The notes: generated from the sequence alone by a model not told the origin. A stretch of DNA of 64,000 bases from Lachnospiraceae bacterium (GCA_028694115.1 JAQUUB010000012.1:1-64000), one strand, 5' to 3'. Numbered from the stretch's first letter, positions 32,454-41,034 are shown. Numbers and translations are program-made.

Positions 32454-33857
32454 ATGATACATATAGATATTAATAGAGAGTCTGCAATTTCTCTATCAAA
32501 ACAGATCTATCATTCGATTAAAGAATCAATACTAAGTGGGACAGTGCAACCAGGAGAAAAGTTACATTCCTCACGTGAACTGTCAAAATATTTGAATGTA
32601 GCAAGAAATGTTGTAATTGAAAGTTATGAACAACTGATAGCGGAAGGATATGCCTACTCAAGAAATGGTTCTGGAACTTATATTTGCAAGGGCGTTCAAT
32701 TTGAAAAACGAGAGACAGGAAATAGAAAAGAACAGTATGAAAGAAAAGATTATTCGAATTCTTATGTCATATCTTTTCGCACAGGAATTCCTGATTTAGA
32801 GTCTATTCCAATCACAAAATGGGCGCAACTATATAAGGAGACTGCACTTACTATTAAGCCGTCACAATTGGATTATCAAAACTCTTTTGGCGATTTCGAA
32901 TTAAGAACTCAGCTTTCCCTTTATTTAAATCGTGTCAGAGGCGTTCGTACATCGCCAGACAATATTTTAATTACAAATGGTGCGGCTCAGTCATTTAGCC
33001 TGTTGTGTCAATTAGTATCAAACGATCGTTTTGCTTTGGTTGAAAATCCACTTAGCTATGGTATTCTTCATACATTGCAAAGTAATCATGTGAGAATAGA
33101 AACAATAGGGCTTGACCAATATGGCATGGTCACATCGGAACTGCCCCAAAATCCCCCAAGCTTAATTTTTACAACTCCAAGCCATCAGTTTCCTACGGGT
33201 GTTATTCTTCCAGCCAGTCGTAGAATTGAAATGATAAGTTATGCACAAAAGCATAGTTCTTACATTGTTGAAGATGATTATGACAGTGAGTTTCGATTTG
33301 ATGGCAGTCCAATACAATCTATGCAGTATTTGGATCCAGAGAGGGTAATTTATGTTGGAACATTTTCCAAGACGTTAATGCCCGCACTTCGGATAGGATA
33401 TATGGTTTTACCAAATGTACTGTGCAAGCAAATGGAAGATGCAAAGTATGTAGCAGATCTGCATTCCCCAATTCTCGAGCAATTAACACTGGCGAAGTTT
33501 ATTGAATCGGGTCACTTTAGCCGTCATATTGGGAAGATGCGAAGATTATACCTAAAGAAGCGGAACTATTTAGTTCAATGTTTGAAAGACGTTTTTGGAG
33601 AAAAAGTAACCATTTCAGGGGCACAAGCAGGGATGCATTTAATAGCATCATTTCATGAAACGTACTTTGATAGGGACCTAATGAAAAAAATAGAGGACCA
33701 AGGGATACAAATTACAGCTGTAAATAAGCACTATTTATCATCTGGATCAGGGACACCATATGATCAATCTCTGATTTTGGGTTATGGGAATACCAAAATT
33801 GAGGAAATGGAAATGGGAATAAAGATTTTATCAGAGGTGCTACTTGACAACAGGTAG
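32454..33857 (+). CDS. MocR-family PLP-dependent regulator
   Basis: A 467-residue chimera. Residues 1-75 are a GntR winged helix (SGTVQPGEKLHSSRELSKYL), and residues about 105-467 are an aminotransferase-fold domain with the PLP lysine in TFSKTLMPALRIGY and VEDDYDSEFRFDG. MocR proteins use PLP or amino-acid adducts as effectors (GabR, PdxR). Its divergent neighbour is a LysE-type exporter, so regulation of amino-acid export is likely. AGAAGGGG precedes ATG 32454. Confidence 0.92.
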   Translation: MIHIDINRESAISLSKQIYHSIKESILSGTVQPGEKLHSSRELSKYLNVARNVVIESYEQLIAEGYAYSRNGSGTYICKGVQFEKRETGNRKEQYERKDYSNSYVISFRTGIPDLESIPITKWAQLYKETALTIKPSQLDYQNSFGDFELRTQLSLYLNRVRGVRTSPDNILITNGAAQSFSLLCQLVSNDRFALVENPLSYGILHTLQSNHVRIETIGLDQYGMVTSELPQNPPSLIFTTPSHQFPTGVILPASRRIEMISYAQKHSSYIVEDDYDSEFRFDGSPIQSMQYLDPERVIYVGTFSKTLMPALRIGYMVLPNVLCKQMEDAKYVADLHSPILEQLTLAKFIESGHFSRHIGKMRRLYLKKRNYLVQCLKDVFGEKVTISGAQAGMHLIASFHETYFDRDLMKKIEDQGIQITAVNKHYLSSGSGTPYDQSLILGYGNTKIEEMEMGIKILSEVLLDNR

Positions 33858-33906
33858 CAATTCTATTATCATAAAATTGAACAATGTTCAAAAAAGAGGT
33901 GAGAGT

Positions 33907-34485
33907 TTGAAATCGGAAAAAACAAAAGAAAAAATTATTCAGCAGACCATATTATTAATTGAAGAATGCGATGGTAATATAGCAGATATTACGATTCGAA
34001 AAATCGCAGAGCGAGCAAAGGTAGGAATTGGTTTAATCAATCATTATTTTATCTCTAAGGATTATCTGATAGAGATATGTGTTCAAAGTATTATTAAAAA
34101 TGTAGTACACTCCTTTAAAATCGCCAATTGTGCTGGAAAAAATCCTAGAGAAATTACACAATATGTTGCGAAACAGGTAATGGATTTTTTGATGGAAAAT
34201 AAAGAAATTTCAAGAATATCTATTTTAGGTGATCTGAATTTACCCAAGGAGGAAGATAATTCTTTTCATACGGCATTTGGTTTTGCATATTGCATGTCTG
34301 GTGGAATTAATCCAGAGAAAAAGATGAAAAGTGCATTCTTTCTGGTAGCACTATTACAAGGATCCTTTTTAAGAAAAGATGTTTTAAACAAGAAAATAGA
34401 TATCGATTTTTACGATAAGAATCAACGAGATAAATATATAGGTGATATAGTAAGTATGATTATGGAGGGTAATATAAATGAATAG
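33907..34485 (+). CDS. TetR/AcrR-family regulator
   Basis: A 192-residue protein with a TetR helix-turn-helix: ITIRKIAERAKVGIGLINHYF then ISKDYLIEICV. The rest is a helical ligand domain with no strong resemblance. The start is TTG 33907 with GAGGTGAG upstream; there is no ATG near. It overlaps the next gene by 8 bp, so it probably controls the membrane protein and perhaps the ABC exporter that follows. Confidence 0.85.
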   Translation: MKSEKTKEKIIQQTILLIEECDGNIADITIRKIAERAKVGIGLINHYFISKDYLIEICVQSIIKNVVHSFKIANCAGKNPREITQYVAKQVMDFLMENKEISRISILGDLNLPKEEDNSFHTAFGFAYCMSGGINPEKKMKSAFFLVALLQGSFLRKDVLNKKIDIDFYDKNQRDKYIGDIVSMIMEGNINE

Positions 34486-35080
34486 GAAAATAGGAGTATA
34501 TAGTTCAATTATAAATATAGGAGCTGTTGTTTTATTTGCAATCAGTATGCTAATAGGATCCAATTGGGGTGGTTATGTTTCATCAATGTTTATTGCTTTT
34601 AGCTTTGTCTTAATGATGTGTAGCTTTTGTATGGTCAGTAAAAAGGAATATCAGACGGCTGGCTATGCTGCAATGATATTTGGAGGAATCTATGCAACAA
34701 TCATATTATTGGTATATTTTGCACAAGTTACAACAGTTCACAATGAAAAGTTGTTAGATTCAGCATTAGCAATCATTGATTATCAAAAATATGGTCTATT
34801 TTTTAACTATGACCTTTTAGGATATGCACTTATGGCTTTGGCAACATTTTTTGCTGGATTAACCATTACATATAAAACAAAGACTGATAAAGCTCTAAAG
34901 GTTCTTCTATTAATCCATGGAGTATTTTTTATTTCCTGTTTACTATTACCGGTGCTCGGGGTATTTAAACAGGATATGAGTGGAGGCGAGTGGATTGGTA
35001 CTGCGATACTCTTGTTTTGGTGCATCTACTTTATTCCAATTGGTGTATTGTCTGCAAAATATTTTAGAAATGCAGTTTAA
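34478..35080 (+). CDS. Hypothetical six-helix membrane protein
   Basis: A 200-residue protein with about six hydrophobic segments and no family I recognise. It overlaps the TetR gene, which suggests the regulator responds to the substrate of this protein or of the ABC exporter downstream. RBS ATGGAGGG lies inside the TetR gene. Confidence 0.75.
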   Translation: MNRKIGVYSSIINIGAVVLFAISMLIGSNWGGYVSSMFIAFSFVLMMCSFCMVSKKEYQTAGYAAMIFGGIYATIILLVYFAQVTTVHNEKLLDSALAIIDYQKYGLFFNYDLLGYALMALATFFAGLTITYKTKTDKALKVLLLIHGVFFISCLLLPVLGVFKQDMSGGEWIGTAILLFWCIYFIPIGVLSAKYFRNAV

Positions 35081-35243
35081 AAGAATTGAATATAATGATA
35101 TCAAGAAGGCTATGGATTTTGTTGTCCATAGCTTTCTTGATATGCAAAATTCTAAGGAAGCATTTTATGTTTGGATTCAGGAAGAAATTATTATAAATAG
35201 CAAAAATAGTCGAGAAGAACATATTACAAATACGATAAGATAA
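35070..35243 (+). CDS. Short protein, possible acetyltransferase fragment
   Basis: A 57-residue frame starting MQFKRIEYNDIKKAMDF inside the end of the preceding gene. The first 30 residues look like the N-terminus of a GNAT acetyltransferase, but the acetyl-CoA-binding part is missing. It may be a gene remnant, and much of it is covered by an inverted repeat at 35098-35143. I see no clear ribosome site. It may not be translated. Confidence 0.3.
   Translation: MQFKRIEYNDIKKAMDFVVHSFLDMQNSKEAFYVWIQEEIIINSKNSREEHITNTIR
35098..35143. repeat. 19-bp near-perfect inverted repeat
   Basis: Left arm 35098-35116 (ATATCAAGAAGGCTATGGA), 8-nt loop, right arm 35125-35143; all positions pair, one as a G-T wobble. 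There is no T run after it, so it is not a standard terminator. It follows the membrane protein gene by 18 bp and may protect or process the transcript. Confidence 0.7.
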
Positions 35244-35265
35244 AGCTACAAAAGGAGGGAATGCA

Positions 35266-35988
35266 ATGGAAGAAATTATGCAAGTACAGCAGCTTTCAAA
35301 ATCGTATGATAACAAAAAAGTAGTAAATAATTTGAACCTGTCAGTGAAAAAGGGCGAGGTTCTAGGTCTGCTGGGAGCAAATGGAGCAGGCAAAACTACA
35401 AGTTTGGAATGTATTCTTGCTACAAAAAAATCAGATAGAGGTAAAGTTACTATTTTAGGTATGAATCCCTATCGTGATAGAAAAAAACTATTTCAAAAGC
35501 TGGGGATACAATTCCAGGAAGCAAATTATCAGAGAGAAATCAAGGTTAATGAATTATGTGAAGAGACGGCTTCGATTTATAAAAATCCAGCAGACTATCA
35601 TCAACTTCTAAACCAATTTGGAATCGCAGAAAAGGAAAAAAATATGGTGAAGGACCTTTCTGGTGGAGAAAGACAGAGATTGTTTATTATTTTAGCATTA
35701 ATTCCACAACCTCAGGTCGTTTTTTTAGATGAGCTGACAACGGGATTAGATGCAAGAGCAAGAAGAGATGTATGGAAAATTCTAGATGAGTTAAAGAAAA
35801 AAGGACTATCTATGATACTTACTTCGCATTTTATGGATGAAGTCGAAGCATTGTGTGATGTAATAGTGATTTTAAAGAAGGGTGAGACAGTGTTTAAAGG
35901 TACGGTGAAAGAAGCCATAGAGAATAGTCCTTATGATAAATTTGAGGATGCGTATTTATGGTATTCAGACGAGGAGGGAGAGCAATGA
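35266..35988 (+). CDS. ABC transporter ATP-binding protein
   Basis: A 240-residue ABC ATPase. Walker A GANGAGKTT, signature LSGGERQR, and Walker B VVFLDELTTGLD, in which the usual DEP is DEL. The first half is typical of DrrA/YadG-type exporters with an ABC-2 permease. AAGGAGGG precedes ATG 35266; the permease gene overlaps its stop as ATGA. It probably exports a drug or lipid-like compound and may be under the TetR protein at 33907. Confidence 0.92.
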   Translation: MEEIMQVQQLSKSYDNKKVVNNLNLSVKKGEVLGLLGANGAGKTTSLECILATKKSDRGKVTILGMNPYRDRKKLFQKLGIQFQEANYQREIKVNELCEETASIYKNPADYHQLLNQFGIAEKEKNMVKDLSGGERQRLFIILALIPQPQVVFLDELTTGLDARARRDVWKILDELKKKGLSMILTSHFMDEVEALCDVIVILKKGETVFKGTVKEAIENSPYDKFEDAYLWYSDEEGEQ

Positions 35989-36731
35989 AACCATTTTTTA
36001 CAATGTTAAAAATAGAAGGCAGATTATCAATCCGTGATATGAATATGGTAATATTTGCAATTATTATGCCAGCAATTGTACTTATTATACTTGGAGTCAT
36101 TTATGGTCAAAAGCCTGCTTTTATTGGTGCAGAATATAGTTTTTTAGAACAATCATTTGGAGCATTATGTACAATATCAATCTGTGCAGGAGGATTAATG
36201 GGATTACCTATCTTGATATCAGAATATCGTGAGCGAAAGATTTTAAAGAGATTTCAGGTAACACCTATAAGTCCAGCACTGATTTTGTCTGTACACTTAT
36301 TTATTTATGTGATTTATTCGATTGCTTCGCTGATTCTTCTCCTTTTTATGGCAAAAATATTTTGGGGATTTCAGATGAGAGGATCTATTCTTGCCTTTCT
36401 GGGAGGCTTTGCATTAGTAATGATTTCAATATTAAGTATTGGTATTTTGGTGGGAGGCGTGGCTAAAAATAGTAAGAGTGCATCGGTCATAGCCTCTGTA
36501 TTATATTTTCCGATGCTTGTGTTTTCGGGTGCAACTTTGCCATATGAAATAATGCCGTCAGTGATGCAAAATATAGTAGATATCATGCCACTTACACAGG
36601 GAATAAAGATTCTAAAGGCTGCAGTTTTAGGTCAATCATATGGAAATGTAATTATTCCAATTATTATAATGCTTACAATTTCTATTTTATGTATTGGAGG
36701 TTCACTTAAATTTTTTAGGTGGGAAACGTAA
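35985..36731 (+). CDS. ABC-2 type permease
   Basis: A 248-residue membrane protein with six hydrophobic segments and the ABC-2 layout: a first segment near residue 20, an extracytoplasmic loop, and the late FPMLVFSGATLPYEIMP motif before the last segment. It is the transmembrane partner of the ATPase encoded immediately upstream. ATG 35985 overlaps the ATPase stop codon. Confidence 0.9.
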   Translation: MKPFFTMLKIEGRLSIRDMNMVIFAIIMPAIVLIILGVIYGQKPAFIGAEYSFLEQSFGALCTISICAGGLMGLPILISEYRERKILKRFQVTPISPALILSVHLFIYVIYSIASLILLLFMAKIFWGFQMRGSILAFLGGFALVMISILSIGILVGGVAKNSKSASVIASVLYFPMLVFSGATLPYEIMPSVMQNIVDIMPLTQGIKILKAAVLGQSYGNVIIPIIIMLTISILCIGGSLKFFRWET

Positions 36732-36735
36732 AAAT

Positions 36736-36772
36736 AATTTCTAAGAAGCAAAATAACTGCTTCTAAGAAATT
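36736..36772 (+). terminator. Hairpin after the ABC permease
   Basis: AATTTCTAAGAAGCA (36736-36750) and TGCTTCTAAGAAATT (36758-36772) pair except at one position. It has no immediate T run and is the first of three consecutive hairpins. Confidence 0.55.
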
Positions 36773-36786
36773 ATATGTTTTACGTT

Positions 36787-36842
36787 GTGAAAAGATATAC
36801 TAACGCATGAGAAAACCATGCTAAGTATATCTAAGTTTCACA
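36787..36842. repeat. Long imperfect hairpin
   Basis: GTGAAA, AGATATACT and GCATG on the left pair with CATGC, AGTATATCT and TTTCAC on the right, with small bulges, giving a stem of about 20 bp over 36787-36842. It lies between two terminator-like hairpins and codes for nothing I recognise. It could be a small RNA or a decayed mobile-element end. Confidence 0.5.
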
Positions 36843-36846
36843 CTGA

Positions 36847-36871
36847 AAGAAGCCACAAGCGGCTTCTTTTT
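36847..36871 (+). terminator. AAGAAGCC hairpin with T tail, family member 2
   Basis: AAGAAGCC (36847-36854) and GGCTTCTT (36861-36868) flank ACAAGC and run into a T tail. This member of the AAGAAG...CTTCTT family has full terminator form. Confidence 0.8.
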
Positions 36872-36899
36872 AATTATTTGTGCGCTTGTAAGTTTGGAT

Positions 36900-36914
36900 T
36901 GTGACTTAGTTACA
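36900..36914. promoter_or_regulatory. Crp/Fnr-like palindrome upstream of the sulfur-relay flavoprotein
   Basis: TGTGACTTAGTTACA shares the 15-bp architecture of the sites at 9070 and 15166, with one mismatch in the right arm. A -10 candidate TATCAT starts at 36936, 29 bp after the centre, matching the thioredoxin promoter geometry. TATAAT at 36922 is an alternative. Confidence 0.6.
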
Positions 36915-36984
36915 GAAATCGTATAATAAAATCAGTATCATAAGGATAAAATATTGATAATAGGATTATGCGAGGAGAAAATAT

Positions 36985-39474
36985 ATGGCGAAGAAAACTT
37001 TGATTATTGGAGGAGTTGCTGGTGGAGCAACAACTGCAGCAAGACTTAGAAGAAGAGATGAATCCATGCAAATCATTATGTTTGAACGAGGTGATTACAT
37101 TTCTTATGCAAACTGTGGATTGCCTTATTATATCGGAGATGTGATTAAAAGCAGAGATGCTTTGCTATTACAGAAACCAAAAGATATGGAAAAGAAGTTT
37201 GAAATAGATGTTCGAATTGCTAGTGAAATCATAAAGATAATGCCAGATGAAAAGAAAGTTGTGGTAAAGAATCTTGCCACTTTAGAAACGTATGAAGAAA
37301 CGTATGACAATCTGGTTTTGGCGACCGGTTCCTCTCCAATAAAACCTCCAATTAAAGGAATCGAATCAGAAAATATATTTACACTCTGGACAATACCTGA
37401 TACCGATAGAATGAAAGCTTATGTTACGAATTATCAACCTAAAAAAGCAGCTGTTATTGGTGGAGGCTTTATTGGACTCGAAATGGCAGAAAATCTGCAT
37501 GCATTGGGGATAGAAGTATCATTAATTGAAATGCAGAATCAGGTAATGGCTCCTATTGATTTCGAAATGGCCAATCTGATTCATCAGAATATGCGAATGA
37601 ATCAGGTTCAGCTTATCCTTTCCGATGGGGTAAAAGAATTCCATACAGAAAATGGTCTTACAAGAATAGAACTAACAAGTGGAAAAATAGTGGAAGCAGA
37701 TATGGTAGTTCTATCGATTGGTGTGAAACCAAATAGTGAATTAGCGAAAGATGCAGGGATTGCTTTAAACAAAAAGGGCGGAATCATCGTAAATGAGTAT
37801 CTAGAGACTTCAATACGGGATATCTATGCAGTCGGTGATGTGATAGAAGTTGATCATTATGTTACAAAGGAGAAAACGATGATTCCTCTTGCGGGTCCAG
37901 CAAATAAGCAGGCTCGTATTCTTGCTGATAATCTTGCAGGAGACAATAAAAAGTATAAGGGATCATTAGGAACTGCGGTGGCAAAAGTTTTTGACCTTGA
38001 TGTAGCATCTGTTGGAATGAATGAAAAACAGCTAAAGGCTATGGGTAAAGTAAAGAATGAAGATTACTTTACGGCTCTGATTAATCAAAAATCTCATGCA
38101 GGATATTATAAGGGTGCAACACCAATCACCTTAAAAATGATTTTTGATAAAGAGGGAAGGATTCTTGGCGGACAGATTGTAGGACAGGAGGGCGTGGACA
38201 AGAGAATCGATACGCTTGCAACAACCATGCGCCTGAACGGAACTGTTTATGATTTAGCAGAACTTGAGCTTGCATATGCTCCCCCATTTTCATCAGCAAA
38301 AGATCCTGTTAATATGTTGGGATTTGTAGCAGAAAATATATTACGTCAGTTTGTTACTTTTATGGAATGGAATGAGCTAGATGCATTACTAGCAGATACA
38401 AGCAAAAAGGATGATTTTACTGTTTTAGATGTAACGGAGGATATGGAGAGAATGGTATTTTCAATTCCAGATTCTTATCATATTCCATTAGGACAGCTTC
38501 ATCAGAGAATAGAAGAATTAGATAGAGACAAATTAATTATTCCGTATTGCGCAGTTGGTGTTCGCTCTTATAATGCTGCAAGAGTTTTAAGTCAGAACGG
38601 CTTTCAACAGGTGGCGGTTTTGTCCGGTGGAACATCATTTTATAAATCTATGCATGATGATAGCAAAATGGTGATGATGGCGGCAACTGTAACAAAGGAT
38701 GATAAAATGGAAGAAAATAAGAATATGATACCTAGTAAAGAAATGAAAGTACTAGACTGCTGTGGATTACAATGTCCAGGCCCCATTATGAAAGTAAATG
38801 AAGCTGTATGCAATATGGAGGAAGCACAAATTCTCAAGGTTTCTGCTACAGATATGGGATTTGCAGCAGATATTGATTCCTGGTGTCGAAGAACTGGTAA
38901 TACGTTAGTGAAGACAGAGCGGAAAGAGAAAGAAAGTATTGTATATATTAAAAAGGGAAAAGAAACATGTGAAGTTACGGAACCACATAATCTGTCAACA
39001 CTACCACAGGGCAAGACACTGATTGTGTTTAGTGGAGATCTGGATAAAGTGCTTGCATCCTTTATTATCGCAAATGGAGCAGCTTCCATGGGGCGGCCAG
39101 TCACTATGTTTTTCACCTTCTGGGGACTGAATGCCTTAAGAAAATCCGATGGGAAAAAGGTCAGAAAACCGTTCATGGATCAGATGTTTGGGGCAATGAT
39201 GCCAAAGGGAAGTAAGAAACTCAAATTGTCCAAAATGAATATGGCAGGAATGGGAACAGCCATGATGAAAAAAGTAATGAACGATAAAAATGTGGATTCA
39301 CTCGAGGCACTAATGCAGCATGCACTAAAAAGTGGTATTCGATTAGTTGCATGTACCATGTCTATGGATATTATGGGAATCACACAGGAGGAATTAATTG
39401 ATGGCGTTGAATTTGCAGGAGTTGCTTCCTATCTTGGAGATGCAGAAGAATCCAATGTCAACCTGTTTATCTAA
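36985..39474 (+). CDS. Fused CoA-disulfide-reductase-like flavoprotein, rhodanese, TusA and DsrE domains
   Basis: An 829-residue four-domain protein. Residues 1-450: FAD/NAD(P) disulfide reductase of the CoA-disulfide reductase type, with the FAD motif GGVAGGATTAARLRRR and active cysteine C44 (YANCGLPYY). Residues about 465-555: rhodanese domain with C522 in YCAVGVRS. Residues about 585-655: TusA domain with C597 (LQCPGP). Residues about 665-829: DsrE/F-like domain with a cysteine in ACTMSMD. All four are persulfide-handling modules, so sulfur could be passed along one chain. It is a single-gene unit next to a Crp/Fnr gene in convergent orientation. Physiological substrates may be polysulfide or CoA persulfide. 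Confidence 0.93.
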   Translation: MAKKTLIIGGVAGGATTAARLRRRDESMQIIMFERGDYISYANCGLPYYIGDVIKSRDALLLQKPKDMEKKFEIDVRIASEIIKIMPDEKKVVVKNLATLETYEETYDNLVLATGSSPIKPPIKGIESENIFTLWTIPDTDRMKAYVTNYQPKKAAVIGGGFIGLEMAENLHALGIEVSLIEMQNQVMAPIDFEMANLIHQNMRMNQVQLILSDGVKEFHTENGLTRIELTSGKIVEADMVVLSIGVKPNSELAKDAGIALNKKGGIIVNEYLETSIRDIYAVGDVIEVDHYVTKEKTMIPLAGPANKQARILADNLAGDNKKYKGSLGTAVAKVFDLDVASVGMNEKQLKAMGKVKNEDYFTALINQKSHAGYYKGATPITLKMIFDKEGRILGGQIVGQEGVDKRIDTLATTMRLNGTVYDLAELELAYAPPFSSAKDPVNMLGFVAENILRQFVTFMEWNELDALLADTSKKDDFTVLDVTEDMERMVFSIPDSYHIPLGQLHQRIEELDRDKLIIPYCAVGVRSYNAARVLSQNGFQQVAVLSGGTSFYKSMHDDSKMVMMAATVTKDDKMEENKNMIPSKEMKVLDCCGLQCPGPIMKVNEAVCNMEEAQILKVSATDMGFAADIDSWCRRTGNTLVKTERKEKESIVYIKKGKETCEVTEPHNLSTLPQGKTLIVFSGDLDKVLASFIIANGAASMGRPVTMFFTFWGLNALRKSDGKKVRKPFMDQMFGAMMPKGSKKLKLSKMNMAGMGTAMMKKVMNDKNVDSLEALMQHALKSGIRLVACTMSMDIMGITQEELIDGVEFAGVASYLGDAEESNVNLFI

Positions 39475-39480
39475 CTAGAG

Positions 39481-40155
39481 TTAGAGAAGGGAACGGAGTA
39501 ATTTCTTATCCGTAATTGAGATTCCACCTCTTTTCAAAGTGACATAACCTTCCTCTGAAAAATATTTTAACATTCTGGATACTACCTCACGGGCAGTACC
39601 AAGATATTTTGCGATTTGCTCATGTGTCATGTGAATATCATCACTCTCAGATTTCGTAGATTCATCTAGTAGGAATGCGGCAAGTCTCTTATCGAAACTC
39701 GTGAAGAGAATTTGCTGCATGGCCCACATAACATCGGAAAATCGCTCGGTTGCCAATTTATGTGAAAAAAGTTCAACATATACATTTTCAGAAGATAAAC
39801 GAGAAAACGTAAGAGAACTAATCTGTATCATATCACATTCTGATTCTGCATCGATAGAGACATCGAAGTCAATTGTCTGCAAAATGCAGGAAGCAGATAA
39901 GATACAGATATCCCCATCTTCTAATCGATATAAAGTGATTTCACGACCTTCATCAGAAGTAATATATGTGCGAAGAGTACCGTGTTTTACTAAAATGACA
40001 CCAATACACTCATTTTCACCATAATGCACAGCTTGTCCTTTGGAGAAATGAGTCGATTTGGAACCAGAAATTAATAATTCTTTTTGAGACGGATTTAATT
40101 GTTCCCAAAATGGTAAGTTAGAAACTAATAATTCAATGTCTTCGTGATTAATCAT
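39481..40155 (-). CDS. Crp/Fnr-family regulator
   Basis: A 224-residue protein. Residues 10-125 are the cyclic-nucleotide-like effector barrel, and residues about 150-224 hold the winged helix with MTHEQIAKYLGTAREVVSRML. It lacks the N-terminal cysteine cluster of true Fnr; cysteines at ECIGV, ICILSASCIL and ECDMI could sense redox or bind haem. I chose ATG 40155 because GAAGGGAGC lies just before it on the minus strand. Its recognition helix carries R and E residues of the type that reads TGTGA. It is the best candidate for the three palindromes in this window. It is divergent from the CcdA gene. Confidence 0.9.
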   Translation of the reverse strand: MINHEDIELLVSNLPFWEQLNPSQKELLISGSKSTHFSKGQAVHYGENECIGVILVKHGTLRTYITSDEGREITLYRLEDGDICILSASCILQTIDFDVSIDAESECDMIQISSLTFSRLSSENVYVELFSHKLATERFSDVMWAMQQILFTSFDKRLAAFLLDESTKSESDDIHMTHEQIAKYLGTAREVVSRMLKYFSEEGYVTLKRGGISITDKKLLRSLL

Positions 40156-40287
40156 TGGGAAGCTCCCTTCAGTAATTTTACTTTTAAATATATCATACAA
40201 GAAAATGCCTTATAATTGCAAGAATTTTATAAACATAGGTAAAGCGCATGTTATAACGCAGGAATAAATTAAGAGGAGGTAAGGCAA

Positions 40288-40953
40288 GTGCAATATTTAA
40301 TTTCTTTTTTAGAGGGAATCATTACGTTTATTTCCCCTTGTTTACTTCCAATGCTTCCAATCTACATTTCCTATTTTGCAAATGGTGAAAATGATAAGAA
40401 AAAAACATTAAAAAATGCAGTTGGTTTTGTGATAGGATTTACAATTGTTTTTGTTGTACTTGGAGCCTTTGCAGGTGGAATTGGATCATTGTTGCAAAAA
40501 TATAAAACAATAGTGAATGTAGTGACAGGAGTTATTGTTATTCTTTTAGGAATAAACTTTATAGGAATTATCAAAATAAATTTTCTTAATGGAACAAAAA
40601 AAGCGCAGGTGAATATCAAAAACACAGGATTTTTTACATCTGTTCTATTTGGAATTATATTCTCTATTGGCTGGACACCATGCGTAGGAGCCTTCTTAGG
40701 ATCTGCATTAATGATGGCATCACAAAAGGGGACTATGTTTGAGGGAGTTATCATGTTGATTATGTATTCGGCGGGTCTTGGAATTCCATTTATAATTAGT
40801 GCACTTTTAATAGACAGATTGAAAGAAACATTTAATGTTATAAAAAGACACTATCGTATCATAAATATTGCTTCAGGGATTTTGTTAATTGTAGTAGGAA
40901 TTTTAATGATGTCTGGAACGATGGGATATTTGTTAGCTTTATTTAGTATATAG
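40288..40953 (+). CDS. ccdA: CcdA-type thiol-disulfide transmembrane protein
   Basis: A 221-residue membrane protein with six hydrophobic segments. FISPCLLPMLPIYISYFA and FSIGWTPCVGAFLGS each supply the proline-flanked membrane cysteine of the CcdA/DsbD-beta family. It carries electrons across the membrane from cytoplasmic thioredoxin to an external thioredoxin-like protein. GTG 40288 follows GAGGAGGT. Downstream, separated by a hairpin, is a TlpA-like thioredoxin that is its probable partner. Confidence 0.93.
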   Translation: MQYLISFLEGIITFISPCLLPMLPIYISYFANGENDKKKTLKNAVGFVIGFTIVFVVLGAFAGGIGSLLQKYKTIVNVVTGVIVILLGINFIGIIKINFLNGTKKAQVNIKNTGFFTSVLFGIIFSIGWTPCVGAFLGSALMMASQKGTMFEGVIMLIMYSAGLGIPFIISALLIDRLKETFNVIKRHYRIINIASGILLIVVGILMMSGTMGYLLALFSI

Positions 40954-40959
40954 TGTGAA

Positions 40960-40981
40960 AAGAAGTCGCAAGCGCCTTCTT
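40960..40981. repeat. AAGAAGTCGC hairpin, family member 3
   Basis: AAGAAGTCGC (40960-40969), AA, GCGCCTTCTT (40972-40981), one mismatch in the stem. It lies between CcdA and the TlpA-like gene and may cut down read-through to the second gene. Confidence 0.65.
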
Positions 40982-41034
40982 CTCCTCAATTGTATGTGTA
41001 GATTGTAGCGATATGTTTGAAAGGATGAAAAAAT

